From assembly GCA_964353175.1 (NCBI GenBank), contig CAYGUX010000011.1:1-64000 (forward strand): DNA of 64,000 nucleotides. The letters run 5' to 3'. Below are positions 42,255-51,104 of this stretch, piece by piece (within the stretch, counting starts at the first letter, position 1; every line of letters starts with the position of its first letter). A program made the translations under genes and the position numbers. The notes below the pieces were generated by a model. The model had not been told where the DNA came from and ran no database searches. It worked only from the letters and a program-made list of their open reading frames with translations. This stretch comes from JAIYCX01 sp964353175 (GTDB lineage Bacteria; Bdellovibrionota_C; UBA2361; SZUA-149; DAOLCO01).

Positions 42255-43397
42255 GTGGGTCAACCTGAAACATATCTACATAAGCGTCAAGAAGGCAAGA
42301 ACGACGAAAGCCTTGAAGAGCAAATGCTTGATGCGCTCGAGCTTTTTCACTATTCATTTGCCTTTAGAGACTCTCTTTTTGTAGTTTATGTAGAACACCT
42401 CAGTGCGCTAGAGAGTCTTTTCACTGATTTAAAATTAATTCAATCCGCTCAAATTTTCCTCCTCGTTGTCGTCAAACATTCTGAGATAGTTAAAAGAAGA
42501 ATAAAATCTTTGAAATCAGAAGGCCTCTTAATTGAGTATTTTAAACATGATGCGACTGAAGATATCCCATTGCAGAAGCAAAAGATTCTCAAAAAGGAAT
42601 ACTCCTCGCATGATGTAGTGGTCTTCGGCCTAGTGTCTAAGAATAAAAACTCCGAAATGGAATGTTTCAGCGAAGCCCTAGAAATATCTAGCCTTTTATC
42701 CCCTAAGAAATTCTTTTTTGTCAGTAATCAAAAAAGCCTTAATATAAACGGGGTTCCACTCTCTCATATAAGTTTAAAGGATCTAAGGCATGAGAATGCT
42801 CTCCCCAACATGGAGACTAAAAGAGAACTTATTATAGACTTATTAGAAAAAACTGAGATTGATATTGTTATAATAGACCCAGCACCTGGCGCACTATTCC
42901 AGGAAGTATTCACTCACCAAGGTAGAGGCACGTTACTTACCAAAGAATACAACAACGAAATCCGTCGAGGGGAATCGAAAGATGTATTTACTGTATCAAG
43001 ATTAATTAAACCCCATATTGAACGGGGGCTAATTCTTCCTATGACCGATGAAGAGTTAGCAGGTGAGATAAATAATTTCCTCCTATACTCCATAAATGGG
43101 TCAATCGTTGCTGGCGCCAAAATAATCAACTATGGCGATACTGGCGAGCTCTCAAAATTCTTTAGTTTGCCTAGATTTAGAAGACGTGGACATGCCAGAC
43201 TAGTTGCATTAGCCCTAATTGAAGAAGCTCAAAAAACAGGCAAAAAATACGTTTTCTCTCTAAGCATTTCCCCGGGAATGTGGGACTTCTTTATATCACT
43301 TGGATTTCAAGAGATTGATAGAAATGCTCTTCCAGTAGAGTGGAAAAATGGATATGATTTCAGTAGAAAGTCTAAAGCCTTTGCCCTTTACCTATAA
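42255..43397 (+). CDS. argA: ArgA-like amino-acid N-acetyltransferase
   Basis: 380 residues from GTG. The C-terminal half is a GNAT domain of the ArgA kind: GALFQEVFTHQGRGTLL, IRRGESKDV, LIKPHIERGLILPMTDEELAGEI, acetyl-CoA loop RFRRRGHARL, and a final GFQEIDRNALPVEW ... DFSRKSKAFALYL. It aligns in order with the end of E. coli N-acetylglutamate synthase. The N-terminal half, about 210 residues, is shorter than the ArgA amino-acid-kinase domain (about 290) and lacks its Gly-rich start, so the arginine-binding regulatory function may be altered. Probable product: N-acetyl-L-glutamate, start of arginine synthesis. 20 bp upstream of an arginine dihydrolase-like gene. Confidence 0.82.
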   Translation: MGQPETYLHKRQEGKNDESLEEQMLDALELFHYSFAFRDSLFVVYVEHLSALESLFTDLKLIQSAQIFLLVVVKHSEIVKRRIKSLKSEGLLIEYFKHDATEDIPLQKQKILKKEYSSHDVVVFGLVSKNKNSEMECFSEALEISSLLSPKKFFFVSNQKSLNINGVPLSHISLKDLRHENALPNMETKRELIIDLLEKTEIDIVIIDPAPGALFQEVFTHQGRGTLLTKEYNNEIRRGESKDVFTVSRLIKPHIERGLILPMTDEELAGEINNFLLYSINGSIVAGAKIINYGDTGELSKFFSLPRFRRRGHARLVALALIEEAQKTGKKYVFSLSISPGMWDFFISLGFQEIDRNALPVEWKNGYDFSRKSKAFALYL

Positions 43398-43417
43398 TCA
43401 GTTTACAAGCTTAAATT

Positions 43418-44248
43418 ATGGCCTTTACAAAACCAACTATTTTAATGTGTACCCCTACATTCTTCAAAGTATCCTATGTGATAAATCCATGGATGCATGG
43501 CAACTTATCCAATACTACCTCTGAACAATCTCTAATACAGTGGAATACCCTCAAAGATAATCTCTCCAAAGTTGCAACCATTAAAATCATTGATCCAATT
43601 GATGGCCTACCAGACGAAGTCTTTACTGCCAATGCAGGGCTCGTTGTAGGTGAGAAGTTCATTCCTTCTAGATTCTATTTTAATGAACGTAGAGGAGAAG
43701 AGCCATATTTTAAAGCTTGGTTTGAAGAAAATGAATTCGAGATACATCCCTTAGGTCAGGACCTATGCTTTGAAGGTGCTGGTGATGCTCTATTAGATAG
43801 AAGTAAACCCATCCTATGGGCTGGCTACGGCTTTAGGACAGACATAAGGGCCCACTCTGAAATCAGAAAAATCATTTCAGAGGAAGTGGTCTCCCTTAAA
43901 TTGCTGGATGACAGATTTTACCATCTTGATACCTGCTTTTGCCCTCTTAGTGATGGCTATTTAATGTATTATCCGCAAGCTTTTGATGGCCCATCTAATC
44001 GCCTCATCAAGCTTCATACTCCAGAAGATAAAAGGATAGTAGTAAATGAGCAAGATGCCAAGATATTTGCTTGCAACGCAGTAAACATTGGTAAAGATAT
44101 TTTTCTAAATGAAGTTTCTGATGACTTAGTGAATACCCTAAAGAAAAAAGGGTTTAATTCTATACGTTCAAATACCAGTGAGTTTTTAAAAGCAGGTGGA
44201 TCCTCTAAGTGTCTAACAATCAGACTAGATGAAAATTCAATAGCCTAA
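43418..44248 (+). CDS. ArgZ-like arginine dihydrolase (amidinotransferase fold)
   Basis: 276 residues of the guanidino-group-modifying fold. The N terminus has FKVSYVINPWMHGN, then DEVFTANAGLVVG, SRFYFNERRGEEPYF, LCFEGAGDALLD, RFYHLDTCFCPL and the catalytic Cys near the C terminus, AGGSSKCLTI. These blocks match the catalytic domain of cyanobacterial ArgZ/AgrE, which converts arginine to ornithine, CO2 and two ammonia; from memory, an Asn at the TAN position (N72 here) separates it from deiminases. The second (ornithine cyclodeaminase) domain of AgrE is missing. Probably in an operon with the ArgA-like gene. Dimethylarginine hydrolase is an alternative. Confidence 0.8.
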   Translation: MAFTKPTILMCTPTFFKVSYVINPWMHGNLSNTTSEQSLIQWNTLKDNLSKVATIKIIDPIDGLPDEVFTANAGLVVGEKFIPSRFYFNERRGEEPYFKAWFEENEFEIHPLGQDLCFEGAGDALLDRSKPILWAGYGFRTDIRAHSEIRKIISEEVVSLKLLDDRFYHLDTCFCPLSDGYLMYYPQAFDGPSNRLIKLHTPEDKRIVVNEQDAKIFACNAVNIGKDIFLNEVSDDLVNTLKKKGFNSIRSNTSEFLKAGGSSKCLTIRLDENSIA

Positions 44249-44521
44249 CTACTGCTTTTGAATCCCGTAAAGAGTCCAAGTAAAACCAACATCGCTTTTA
44301 CCATCGATAAAAATCTCCCAACCTACGTCAGGAGTAGATTGATCTCCTCTTGAATCCAAAACCAACTCTTCACCATTTACATCTAAAACAATATCCACAC
44401 CATTAGACCTATCATCCCAAGATAAAGGTTTGGACCCAGGCTTATACTTACCTTGAACAAGGCCAGTAACAATACTTCTAAATGGTTTAATTTTTTCTGT
44501 CATACTGATTGTAGAATTCAT
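44249..44521 (-). CDS. small hypothetical protein
   Basis: 90 residues, not recognised; start at 44521 or at an ATG at 44503. Soluble-looking and beta-rich: GVDIVLDVNGEELVLDSRGD, then PDVGWEIFIDGKSDVGF. It stops at the base after the ArgZ-like gene, so the two are convergent with no gap. It follows the 44534-44908 gene by 12 bp and may be co-expressed with it. No function can be proposed. Confidence 0.55.
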   Translation of the reverse strand: MNSTISMTEKIKPFRSIVTGLVQGKYKPGSKPLSWDDRSNGVDIVLDVNGEELVLDSRGDQSTPDVGWEIFIDGKSDVGFTWTLYGIQKQ

Positions 44522-44533
44522 TAGCTAAGCAAA

Positions 44534-44908
44534 CTAACTTGGCAAAAATGTTTTCTCTATAGTCGCACCAAAGTATGGTGTAGGACCTTGACTAACATCT
44601 CTCATCATTTCAGCTGCTTCTCTTGTATCAACAATTCCCCACTGAAATCTTGGTTCACCTCGTGAGCCAGGATCTAAAATTTTTCTCACGACCAAGAAAC
44701 AATCATCCGAAACAGCATCAGCCTTATCGACCATGCGGTATATATGGCACTGAAATTTCAATGCGTTTGCAGTTCTTTGAGCTTTTTTCTCTAAAGACTC
44801 CATATCTAGAGATATTTCCCACTCAGAAGACTGTACTCCTGGGCAAGCATATAAATCCTTACCATTATTGATTGATCTTTCAAGATCTTCTAGGTAATCA
44901 ATTGACAT
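44534..44908 (-). CDS. hypothetical protein
   Basis: 124 residues from the ATG at 44908, which has GAGG at good spacing; an in-frame start at 44935 lacks one. Not recognised. It contains the segments EWEISLDMESLEKKAQRTANA and DDCFLVVRKILDPGSRGEPRF, a soluble mixed alpha/beta composition without membrane helices. It lies between HU and the 90-aa gene on the same strand. No function can be proposed. Confidence 0.6.
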   Translation of the reverse strand: MSIDYLEDLERSINNGKDLYACPGVQSSEWEISLDMESLEKKAQRTANALKFQCHIYRMVDKADAVSDDCFLVVRKILDPGSRGEPRFQWGIVDTREAAEMMRDVSQGPTPYFGATIEKTFLPS

Positions 44909-45029
44909 ATTTTTTCCTCTTACAAAATGTAACAACTTTAAATCGTTATAGCTGGCACCTATACTTTCGGCAAGTACTCAATCCAAGATTAACACTCTTT
45001 TATCGCTAATATTGGATTCAGATAATTTC

Positions 45030-45326
45030 TTAATCTACACCAGGTAAATCACCGCCATTCAATCTCTTATTCAATTCTTTACCAAGCTTAAAGGTAGGAA
45101 GTTTTTTAGGCGCTACTTCTATTTTTTCACCAGTTTTAGGGTTTCTGCCCATATAACTCTCGTAATCTTTTACCTTAAAACGTCCAAATCCTCGAATTTC
45201 TATTCGGCCACCTTCAAAAAGAGTATTCTTCATTTTAGAAAACATCAATTGTACTAACTCTTCTGCTTGAACGCTTCCTACTCCTGTCCTTTCGGCAAGC
45301 TTTTCTATTAGCTCTGACTTATTCAT
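45030..45326 (-). CDS. HU/IHF family DNA-binding protein
   Basis: 98-residue nucleoid protein. N-terminal helices (MNKSELIEKLAERTGV), then IEIRGFGRFKVKDYESYMGRNPKTGEKIE, with the arm GRNPKTG and the basic C-terminal helix. It bends DNA non-specifically or, if IHF-like, at sites; the IEIRGFG start is common in IHF-beta-type and HU-type sequences. Single gene, preceded by an AT-rich leader. The ten-residue tail LPGVD is longer than in E. coli HU. Confidence 0.93.
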   Translation of the reverse strand: MNKSELIEKLAERTGVGSVQAEELVQLMFSKMKNTLFEGGRIEIRGFGRFKVKDYESYMGRNPKTGEKIEVAPKKLPTFKLGKELNKRLNGGDLPGVD

Positions 45327-45451
45327 CGGTTTGAGTCCTTATTTAAATAAATAAACAATATTTTGGTACCACTTTATAAAATTCATACTACCTCGGTTCA
45401 TGCTAACTCTTTATAAGAATTACAACAATACCCGTAATATTAGACTCAGTT

Positions 45452-45525
45452 TGCCCACGATAGGATTCGAACCTATGACCCCAGGTTTAGGAAACCTGTG
45501 CTCTATCCTACTGAGCTACGAGGGC
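45452..45525 (-). tRNA. tRNA-Arg (anticodon CCU)
   Basis: Cloverleaf on the minus strand: 5' GCCCTCG, D-stem GCTC/GAGC, anticodon stem-loop CAGGT-TTCCTAA-ACCTG with anticodon CCT, T-arm with GGTTCGAAT, 3' CGTGGGC plus discriminator A. CCA is not encoded. The fifth acceptor pair is a T-T mismatch. It reads AGG arginine codons. Confidence 0.93.
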
Positions 45526-45661
45526 ATGATTTGTACTGCTGGCCGGTAAATACTATAAATTCAAATACTTATCAAGCTTACTTAAGCGATAAATTATAGA
45601 TAGCTTAATAATTATTTAGCTTAAAGTAGCTAAAATAATTAAGAATAATCAGAGCAACGAC

Positions 45662-46513
45662 CTAACGTAGCCATGCCAAAAGAGGCTCTAGACTATCATT
45701 CACTCTATATCTAGGCTTATTTTTCGATGGTTTTAATAAAGGTAGTGGGTCTACCGCGACTGCCCTTCCCCTACTATCCTTAGCTCTCACTTCAAAATGC
45801 AAGTGTGGACCTTCGGTTTTTCCAGTCATCCCTACTTCTGCAATCACTTGGCCCCTCTTCACATTCTCACCCTTTGAGGCTTTCAAGGATCTATTGTGCG
45901 CATAGACTGTGATCAGATTATCACTTCCTTTAACAACCAATAAGTTACCATACCCTCCAAGATCCGAACCTGAATAGGCGACAATTCCATCATGAGCCGC
46001 TAATACCTTTGTCCCAATGGGACTAGCGAGATCTAAACCATCATGAAAACTTCCACTTCTAGGGCCAAAGTTAGAAACGATTCTGGAAGCTTCTATTAAT
46101 GGCCAATTCAAAGCGCCTCCTGAAAAGATAGTTGGTTTGTCACTATAGGTATTGTTGTCACCTTCTCGAAGAGAGGCATTAGTGATAGAAGCACTAGGGC
46201 CGTTGATTAAGTGCAAACTAGAATCTTCATCTTCGTACTGATAAGCTACCAACAAACGTTGACCTACTCTTAAAAACTTATCTCCCTGCAGTCCGTTTAA
46301 TAACAAGATCTCATCAGGCGTCGTTAAGAATCGACTGCTTATCCCGAGCAAGCTTTCCCCTTTTACGATAGTGTGAAAAACAGGTTTCTTAGGAGTACTG
46401 TCATAAGCACCAAATCCTGAGATCGCACATCCTGAGATGAAAGAAAGTATTGCCAAAGACAAAATTAATAAAACTGTTAGGGAACATGAACTTTTTCTAA
46501 AAATATACTTCAA
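45662..46513 (-). CDS. LysM and M23 peptidase lipoprotein, NlpD/EnvC-like
   Basis: 283 residues. Signal peptide with lipobox (SFISGC), a LysM domain (HTIVKGESLLGISSRF ... LRVGQRLLVA), and a C-terminal M23 domain (about residues 130-260). Its zinc motifs are HDGLDLA and HLHFEVR, both intact, with IRAHDGIVAYSG-like core strands (VLAAHDGIVAYSG). In Gram-negatives this architecture occurs as NlpD, an amidase activator (degenerate) or an active endopeptidase; the intact motifs favour activity. Predicted outer-membrane anchored, in the periplasm. Confidence 0.92.
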   Translation of the reverse strand: MKYIFRKSSCSLTVLLILSLAILSFISGCAISGFGAYDSTPKKPVFHTIVKGESLLGISSRFLTTPDEILLLNGLQGDKFLRVGQRLLVAYQYEDEDSSLHLINGPSASITNASLREGDNNTYSDKPTIFSGGALNWPLIEASRIVSNFGPRSGSFHDGLDLASPIGTKVLAAHDGIVAYSGSDLGGYGNLLVVKGSDNLITVYAHNRSLKASKGENVKRGQVIAEVGMTGKTEGPHLHFEVRAKDSRGRAVAVDPLPLLKPSKNKPRYRVNDSLEPLLAWLR

Positions 46514-46582
46514 ATCACCACCTATGTAGTTGAGAAGGATACATAATCTCTAAATAAGATGCATCTGACAAGCAAAAAAGAA

Positions 46583-46657
46583 TCGGGGCGAGCGGATTCG
46601 AACCGCCGACCTCTCGCACCCCAAGCGAACGCGCTAGCCAGGCTGCGCCACGCCCCG
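46583..46657 (-). tRNA. tRNA-Pro (anticodon GGG)
   Basis: Minus-strand cloverleaf: 5' CGGGGCG, D-arm GCGC ... GCGC, anticodon loop TTGGGGT (anticodon GGG), T-arm GGTTCGAAT, 3' CGCCCCG with discriminator A. CCA is not encoded. Confidence 0.95.
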
Positions 46658-46810
46658 ATATTACATTACACACTACTAAAACAAATGAAGATAAAAAACA
46701 CCAGAAAAACCAATTAGGGAGACAACTAGAGGAAAAATAAATCAGATGGGATACTTATATAAATCCCAGAAAACATCAAGTTGCTTCATCTAACTTAAAG
46801 CAAGGTCATT

Positions 46811-48265
46811 CTAAATCAAATCATCGTCATCATCACCTAGACCTAAGTCCGCACCTAAATAATCATACTCCTCAGACCTCTCCTCTAGATTAACAAATAA
46901 AGTATATTCACCTTGAAAACCTAGCCGAACAGTCCCGACGGAACCATTTCTATGCTTAGAAATTATTAACTCAGCCACACCCTTATGTGGAGAATCACTA
47001 TTATAAACCTCGTCCCTATATACAAATCCGATAATGTCCGCGTCCTGCTCTATCGCACCAGATTCACGTAGATCAGCCATCATTGGACGCTTATCAACCC
47101 GAGTTTCGACGGCACGATTAAGCTGAGATAAGGCAATCACGGGTACATTTAATTCTTTGGCCAAACCTTTTAGAGATGCAGAAATTTCAGATATTTCCTG
47201 ATCTCGTCTTTCAGAAGTTCTTTGCGATCCCTTCATCAACTGCAAATAATCCACGATAACCATATCTAAAGGGGCTTCTCTATGTAGTCTTCTTGCTTTA
47301 GCTCTTAATTCGAGGACTGAGATAGCTGCGGTATCATCAACATATATATCTGCCTGAGAAATCTTACCTGCTGCATCTACTAATTTAGGGAAATCACTCT
47401 CCGCAAGCTTTCCACTCCTTACTTTTGAATTATTAACTTTAGCCTCTGCGCAAAGTAATCTTGTTACAATCTGATCCTTTGACATTTCGAGAGAAAAAAC
47501 TGCGACTCTCTTATGCAAATGAACTCCAATATGCCTAGCTATACTTAGAGCCAGAGCAGTCTTACCCATACTAGGCCTTCCAGCTAAAATAATTAAATCA
47601 GATGGTTGAAAGCCTGAGGTTAATTCATCTAAATCATCAAAACCTGAAATCAATCCTGTATATTGATCATTATTTATATACAGTTGTTCAATTCGTTTGA
47701 TTGAATCCTTCACCACGTCTCCAACCTTAGAGAAACTAGGCTTAACTTTTTGATCTGAGATAGCAAAAATTCGTTGTTCGACTGCGTCCAACAAGTCATC
47801 TATTCTTTCGGTCGTATCAAATGCATCCTTTGAGATCTCACCTGCTTGATGAATTAATTTACGCCGAATAGACATCTCCCTAATCAGTCGGCTATAAAAC
47901 TGAGTGTGTGCAGAAGTTGGAACAACATCTACCAAGGTACTTAAATACTCTGGACCACCTACCGTTGTAAGATTACCATTCGCATCCAATTCCGAGGACA
48001 ATGTCACAATATCGATAGGTTCACTACGCTCTGATAGCGATAACATCGATTCAAATATAGAACTGTGCGCTCCTCGATAAAAATCATCCTTATAAATAAT
48101 TTCCACAGCTGAATGTAGTGACTCATTATCCAATAAAATTGCACCCAAGACAGCCTGTTCAGCTTCCACTGAATGCGGTGGAATACGCCCCGTTGAGATA
48201 CCTTCAAACCTTGATTCGTCAGTATCTCTTGGCTCTAATCTTTCAAATTTTCTTTTAGGCTTCAT
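46811..48265 (-). CDS. dnaB: replicative DNA helicase
   Basis: 484-residue ring helicase of the replisome. The N-terminal domain opens with RIPPHSVEAEQAVLGAIL. The RecA-type core has Walker A AGRPSMGKTAL, Walker B MVIVDYLQLM, DLRESGAIEQDADII and the C-terminal KHRNGSVGTVRL. No intein interrupts the P-loop, unlike many DnaB proteins. It overlaps the upstream TPR gene by 11 bp; GGAGG lies 12 bases before the ATG. Confidence 0.96.
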   Translation of the reverse strand: MKPKRKFERLEPRDTDESRFEGISTGRIPPHSVEAEQAVLGAILLDNESLHSAVEIIYKDDFYRGAHSSIFESMLSLSERSEPIDIVTLSSELDANGNLTTVGGPEYLSTLVDVVPTSAHTQFYSRLIREMSIRRKLIHQAGEISKDAFDTTERIDDLLDAVEQRIFAISDQKVKPSFSKVGDVVKDSIKRIEQLYINNDQYTGLISGFDDLDELTSGFQPSDLIILAGRPSMGKTALALSIARHIGVHLHKRVAVFSLEMSKDQIVTRLLCAEAKVNNSKVRSGKLAESDFPKLVDAAGKISQADIYVDDTAAISVLELRAKARRLHREAPLDMVIVDYLQLMKGSQRTSERRDQEISEISASLKGLAKELNVPVIALSQLNRAVETRVDKRPMMADLRESGAIEQDADIIGFVYRDEVYNSDSPHKGVAELIISKHRNGSVGTVRLGFQGEYTLFVNLEERSEEYDYLGADLGLGDDDDDLI

Positions 48266-49253
48266 TTGTACTACAGACCTCCATATACGCTTTATTTACC
48301 AACTGATATGTTTTATCTGGCCAATATCCCTTCGAGTTAAAATGTTTTACCTTACAAGGCGCAGAAGCATCATCCAGAAGTGATTCTTTTATCAATAAGC
48401 TATCAGCTTCTTGACTTTCCAAACTAAACCTAAGCAAACGTGATGCAGCAATCTCTTCTTGGCTCAAGCCAGAAGATCCTAAGACTTGATCTAAAACTAT
48501 CTTTGCAAGTTCAGATTCACTATTCGCTACAAGTGCCAGTGCATAATCAAATAATATATTAGTAGGTAGCGCTTCCTTATGAACAATAACGGCTCCCCGC
48601 AATAGCTCTAAAGCGGAACCTAATGATTCCAAAGAGAGTAACATCCGAATATGTACGCTAGCCTCTTCTAAGGTGCCAGTATGCTGATACGCACTATACG
48701 AACTACATACAGCTTCATCGTACCGGCCTAAAAGATACAAGGCAGAAGCCTTAAGTCTCTCAACTTTAGCACTAAGACCTAGGGTTCTAGCTACTCCATT
48801 CGCTCTAATAAACTCTGATTCAGATATTTTCTGATTAATATCCACAATGGAATCTAAAATTGTGATGGCTTCACTATATCTATTGACAGATACCATCACC
48901 CTCGCCAAATTAAATTTCGGTGCTAAGAAATTCGGCTCTAATGAAATTGCTTTTTGTAAAATCAACTCAGACTCTTGGAATCTATCCTCTAGATACAATA
49001 GATAACCCAAATCATTATACTGAAGTGCAAGATTCGGACTATTCTTAATTTCCTTTCTCAAAATTAGTTCCGCGTCATCAAATCTACCTGCCAACATAAG
49101 CTCTTTGGCCCTGCTTAGGTTACTGACTTTTTGAAACTCTCTGTCAGATAGATATTGTGGTGTAGTTTCTAGTGGTGGCAACAAACATGAAGATAACACT
49201 ACTACCGACATTACGGCAATGATTACTGAGGAAAAACGTGAGACTATGCGCAT
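48255..49253 (-). CDS. TPR-repeat lipoprotein
   Basis: 332 residues. Signal peptide with lipobox VVLSSC. Tetratricopeptide repeats start at about residue 45 (AKELMLAGRFDDAELILR, YLEDRFQESELILQKAISLEPN, MVSVNRYSEAITIL). TPRs make protein-protein contacts, probably at the outer membrane or in the periplasm. The partner is unknown. It is co-transcribed with dnaB, overlapping by 11 bp, though no functional link is evident. Confidence 0.82.
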   Translation of the reverse strand: MRIVSRFSSVIIAVMSVVVLSSCLLPPLETTPQYLSDREFQKVSNLSRAKELMLAGRFDDAELILRKEIKNSPNLALQYNDLGYLLYLEDRFQESELILQKAISLEPNFLAPKFNLARVMVSVNRYSEAITILDSIVDINQKISESEFIRANGVARTLGLSAKVERLKASALYLLGRYDEAVCSSYSAYQHTGTLEEASVHIRMLLSLESLGSALELLRGAVIVHKEALPTNILFDYALALVANSESELAKIVLDQVLGSSGLSQEEIAASRLLRFSLESQEADSLLIKESLLDDASAPCKVKHFNSKGYWPDKTYQLVNKAYMEVCSTNEA

Positions 49254-49484
49254 TGTTATTTAATTGAGTAAATATTGAAGGGCTGAGAGTAAGACGAACT
49301 TGGCAGTATTTCAAGTAAGCACCCTTTTTATCAGTCCTAAAGAAAACACTTAGATTAAGGCACTGCTAAACAACAGGTTTTTCTCCATCCCTTGATCTAC
49401 ATGAATTCTAATATCAAAAATCCTTTCTTTTAAATTCCCTAATTTAATGCTACTTTAACACAAACTTATTATATTACAGGAAAC
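49254..49484. other. divergent promoter region
   Basis: 231 bp between the TPR lipoprotein and the repeat protein. AT-rich; no fixed promoter or hairpin stood out. Confidence 0.4.
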
Positions 49485-49955
49485 ATGAAACAATCTAAGC
49501 TTTTAATTATTCTTATCGCCATAATTGTTGCATCAATATTATATTTTGATGGTCGAGGGACACAATCAGATATAACGGCAGATTTAATGGACCAAGACTT
49601 AAAGATTAAAAACATTGTCGTGAAAAAGAATTCATTAGAAGAGAATATACCCACTAAACAAGATGTTCCTCCAACAGAAATTCCCGATGATATTAAGCAA
49701 GCTATTGCAAAGCCTGAATCAAACGACCCTAATGATCTCCCAGCCGATTTAAAAGCCCAACTTGAAGCTCCACCTCAGGAACTTCCAGAAGATCTAAAAC
49801 GGCAACTTGCCCTTCCGCCACAAGAACTACCAGAGGACTTGAAAGCTCAACTAAATTCACCGCCACCGGAACTACCTGAAGATATTAAAAAAGCTTTATC
49901 TATTCCCCCTAGAATAGTTACCATCGACGAAGTTAACACCCCGCCGGATCTTTAA
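49485..49955 (+). CDS. membrane-anchored proline-rich 15-residue-repeat protein
   Basis: 156 residues. N-terminal transmembrane or uncleaved signal segment (residues 5-20), then about 45 linker residues, then four tandem 15-residue repeats from residue 85: LPADLKAQLEAPPQE, LPEDLKRQLALPPQE, LPEDLKAQLNSPPPE, LPEDIKKALSIPPRI. A looser version begins at residue 66 (IPDDIKQAIAKP). The repeat is one short helix followed by a PP turn. AGGAAAC precedes the ATG. The family is not known to me; a periplasmic spacer or scaffold is a possible role. Confidence 0.75.
   Translation: MKQSKLLIILIAIIVASILYFDGRGTQSDITADLMDQDLKIKNIVVKKNSLEENIPTKQDVPPTEIPDDIKQAIAKPESNDPNDLPADLKAQLEAPPQELPEDLKRQLALPPQELPEDLKAQLNSPPPELPEDIKKALSIPPRIVTIDEVNTPPDL
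49737..49916 (+). repeat. four 45-bp tandem coding repeats
   Basis: Four in-frame 45-bp units encoding LP-x-D-[LI]-K-x-[AQ]-L-x-x-PP-x-x. Nucleotide identity among units is partial, so they are old rather than a recent expansion. Confidence 0.8.
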
Positions 49956-50001
49956 AGGGCTTCGCCAACTAAAGACTATTATTAAACAATCGAAAGAAGA
50001 C

Positions 50002-50598
50002 ATGAGACTAATAGACAAATATCCTCTTCAAAAGAGGAAGATATTGAAAAAAAGTTTTTTTTCTTCAATAAAAGCTCTCTTCTCTAGTTGTCTAATTGTG
50101 GTTGTAGTTCTTTTCTTACTATGGATCTCCGCAGATAGAGAATCTGATAAAGTTATAGCACTAACTACTGAGTATAAATTATTGATTTTAAGCTTGCTTA
50201 GCTTGCTAGCAATTTGGATACTATCTTCCCCACTATATGAATACCTATACTACTGTTATTATTACTACGACATGGACGATAGAAATGTAATAATTCAAAA
50301 AGGAATTGTTGCTAAAAGAGAAATCACTCTCCCCTTCTCTAAAATAACAGATGTTTATGTAGATCAAGATACAGCTGATGTACTCCTAGGGTTATATGAC
50401 ATTCATATTTCTACCCCAACTGCGGAATCTGGTAAATTTGCACATATAGATGGTCTCAACAAAAAAGGTGCTGTTGAAATTAAAAAACTCATTTTAGAAC
50501 GAGTTCATGATTACTCAAATTTAGGAAAAAATAATACCAATTCCCAAGCAACTTCTAAGAATGTTACAAATAGTCCTATAGTAAACGAAGATGATTAA
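50002..50598 (+). CDS. bacterial PH-domain membrane protein (YdbS-like)
   Basis: 198 residues. Two transmembrane helices (about residues 22-46 and 54-72), then a bacterial pleckstrin-homology (bPH2) domain: VIIQKGIVAKREITLPFSKITDVYVDQ, LLGLYDIHISTPTAESG, and a last helix KKLILERV. The role is probably membrane-associated. Starts 46 bp after the repeat protein, in the same direction, so they may share a transcript. The tail is Asn/Ser-rich and disordered. Confidence 0.8.
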   Translation: MRLIDKYPLQKRKILKKSFFSSIKALFSSCLIVVVVLFLLWISADRESDKVIALTTEYKLLILSLLSLLAIWILSSPLYEYLYYCYYYYDMDDRNVIIQKGIVAKREITLPFSKITDVYVDQDTADVLLGLYDIHISTPTAESGKFAHIDGLNKKGAVEIKKLILERVHDYSNLGKNNTNSQATSKNVTNSPIVNEDD

Positions 50599-50599
50599 T

Positions 50600-51055
50600 T
50601 TAACGAACCAAAAAAGACTCAAAGTAAACATCGGTCACTGTCGCATCACTCTTAGCAAGTTCACTTAACTTCTCTTGTAATTTCTCTCTAAACTCAGACT
50701 TTCCTGCCTTTTTAGATAATGCATCCACAGAAAACTCGCTAGCAATCAATATGACACCGTCCATATACCTTGCGATTAATACATTTTCTGACTCAAGTTT
50801 AGTCAACTCAGAGTGCTGAACTCCAACGGTGATAAATAAAAGCCCATCTGGCTGCAAATTGATGATTTGAGGAGCAAGCGAAATGACCTGACCACCTAAC
50901 ACATGGTCTGGATCTGTTACATATATAATCCCAGGGCCTAAATCTTCCTCCAAGGGAGTCTTGCTCCCTTTGTCACAAGAAAGAAGCAGGCAAAGAGGTA
51001 TTAGCGATAAAGCCAACCTAAGTGAGGGAATATGGAGGCATGATAGTTGCTTCAT
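50600..51055 (-). CDS. FliL-like lipoprotein
   Basis: 151 residues. The signal peptide ends in a lipobox-like LLLSC. The remainder follows the FliL periplasmic domain: LAPQIINLQPDGLLFITVGVQ, an internal helix region, and the typical ending FREKLQEKLSEL ... VTDVYFESFLVR. FliL sits at the flagellar stator, but normal FliL has a transmembrane anchor and no lipid. Located near fliDS and a flagellin glycosylation locus, it could be a flagellar motor accessory. The assignment rests on this C-terminal pattern. Confidence 0.6.
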   Translation of the reverse strand: MKQLSCLHIPSLRLALSLIPLCLLLSCDKGSKTPLEEDLGPGIIYVTDPDHVLGGQVISLAPQIINLQPDGLLFITVGVQHSELTKLESENVLIARYMDGVILIASEFSVDALSKKAGKSEFREKLQEKLSELAKSDATVTDVYFESFLVR

Positions 51056-51104
51056 AAGGGCATTACTATAACTTTATAACTACTTAATGAAAAGAGGAAT
51101 TAAT

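Noticed and set aside
46811..48265. Intein in DnaB
   Set aside because: The P-loop and other motifs are continuous and the length is standard.
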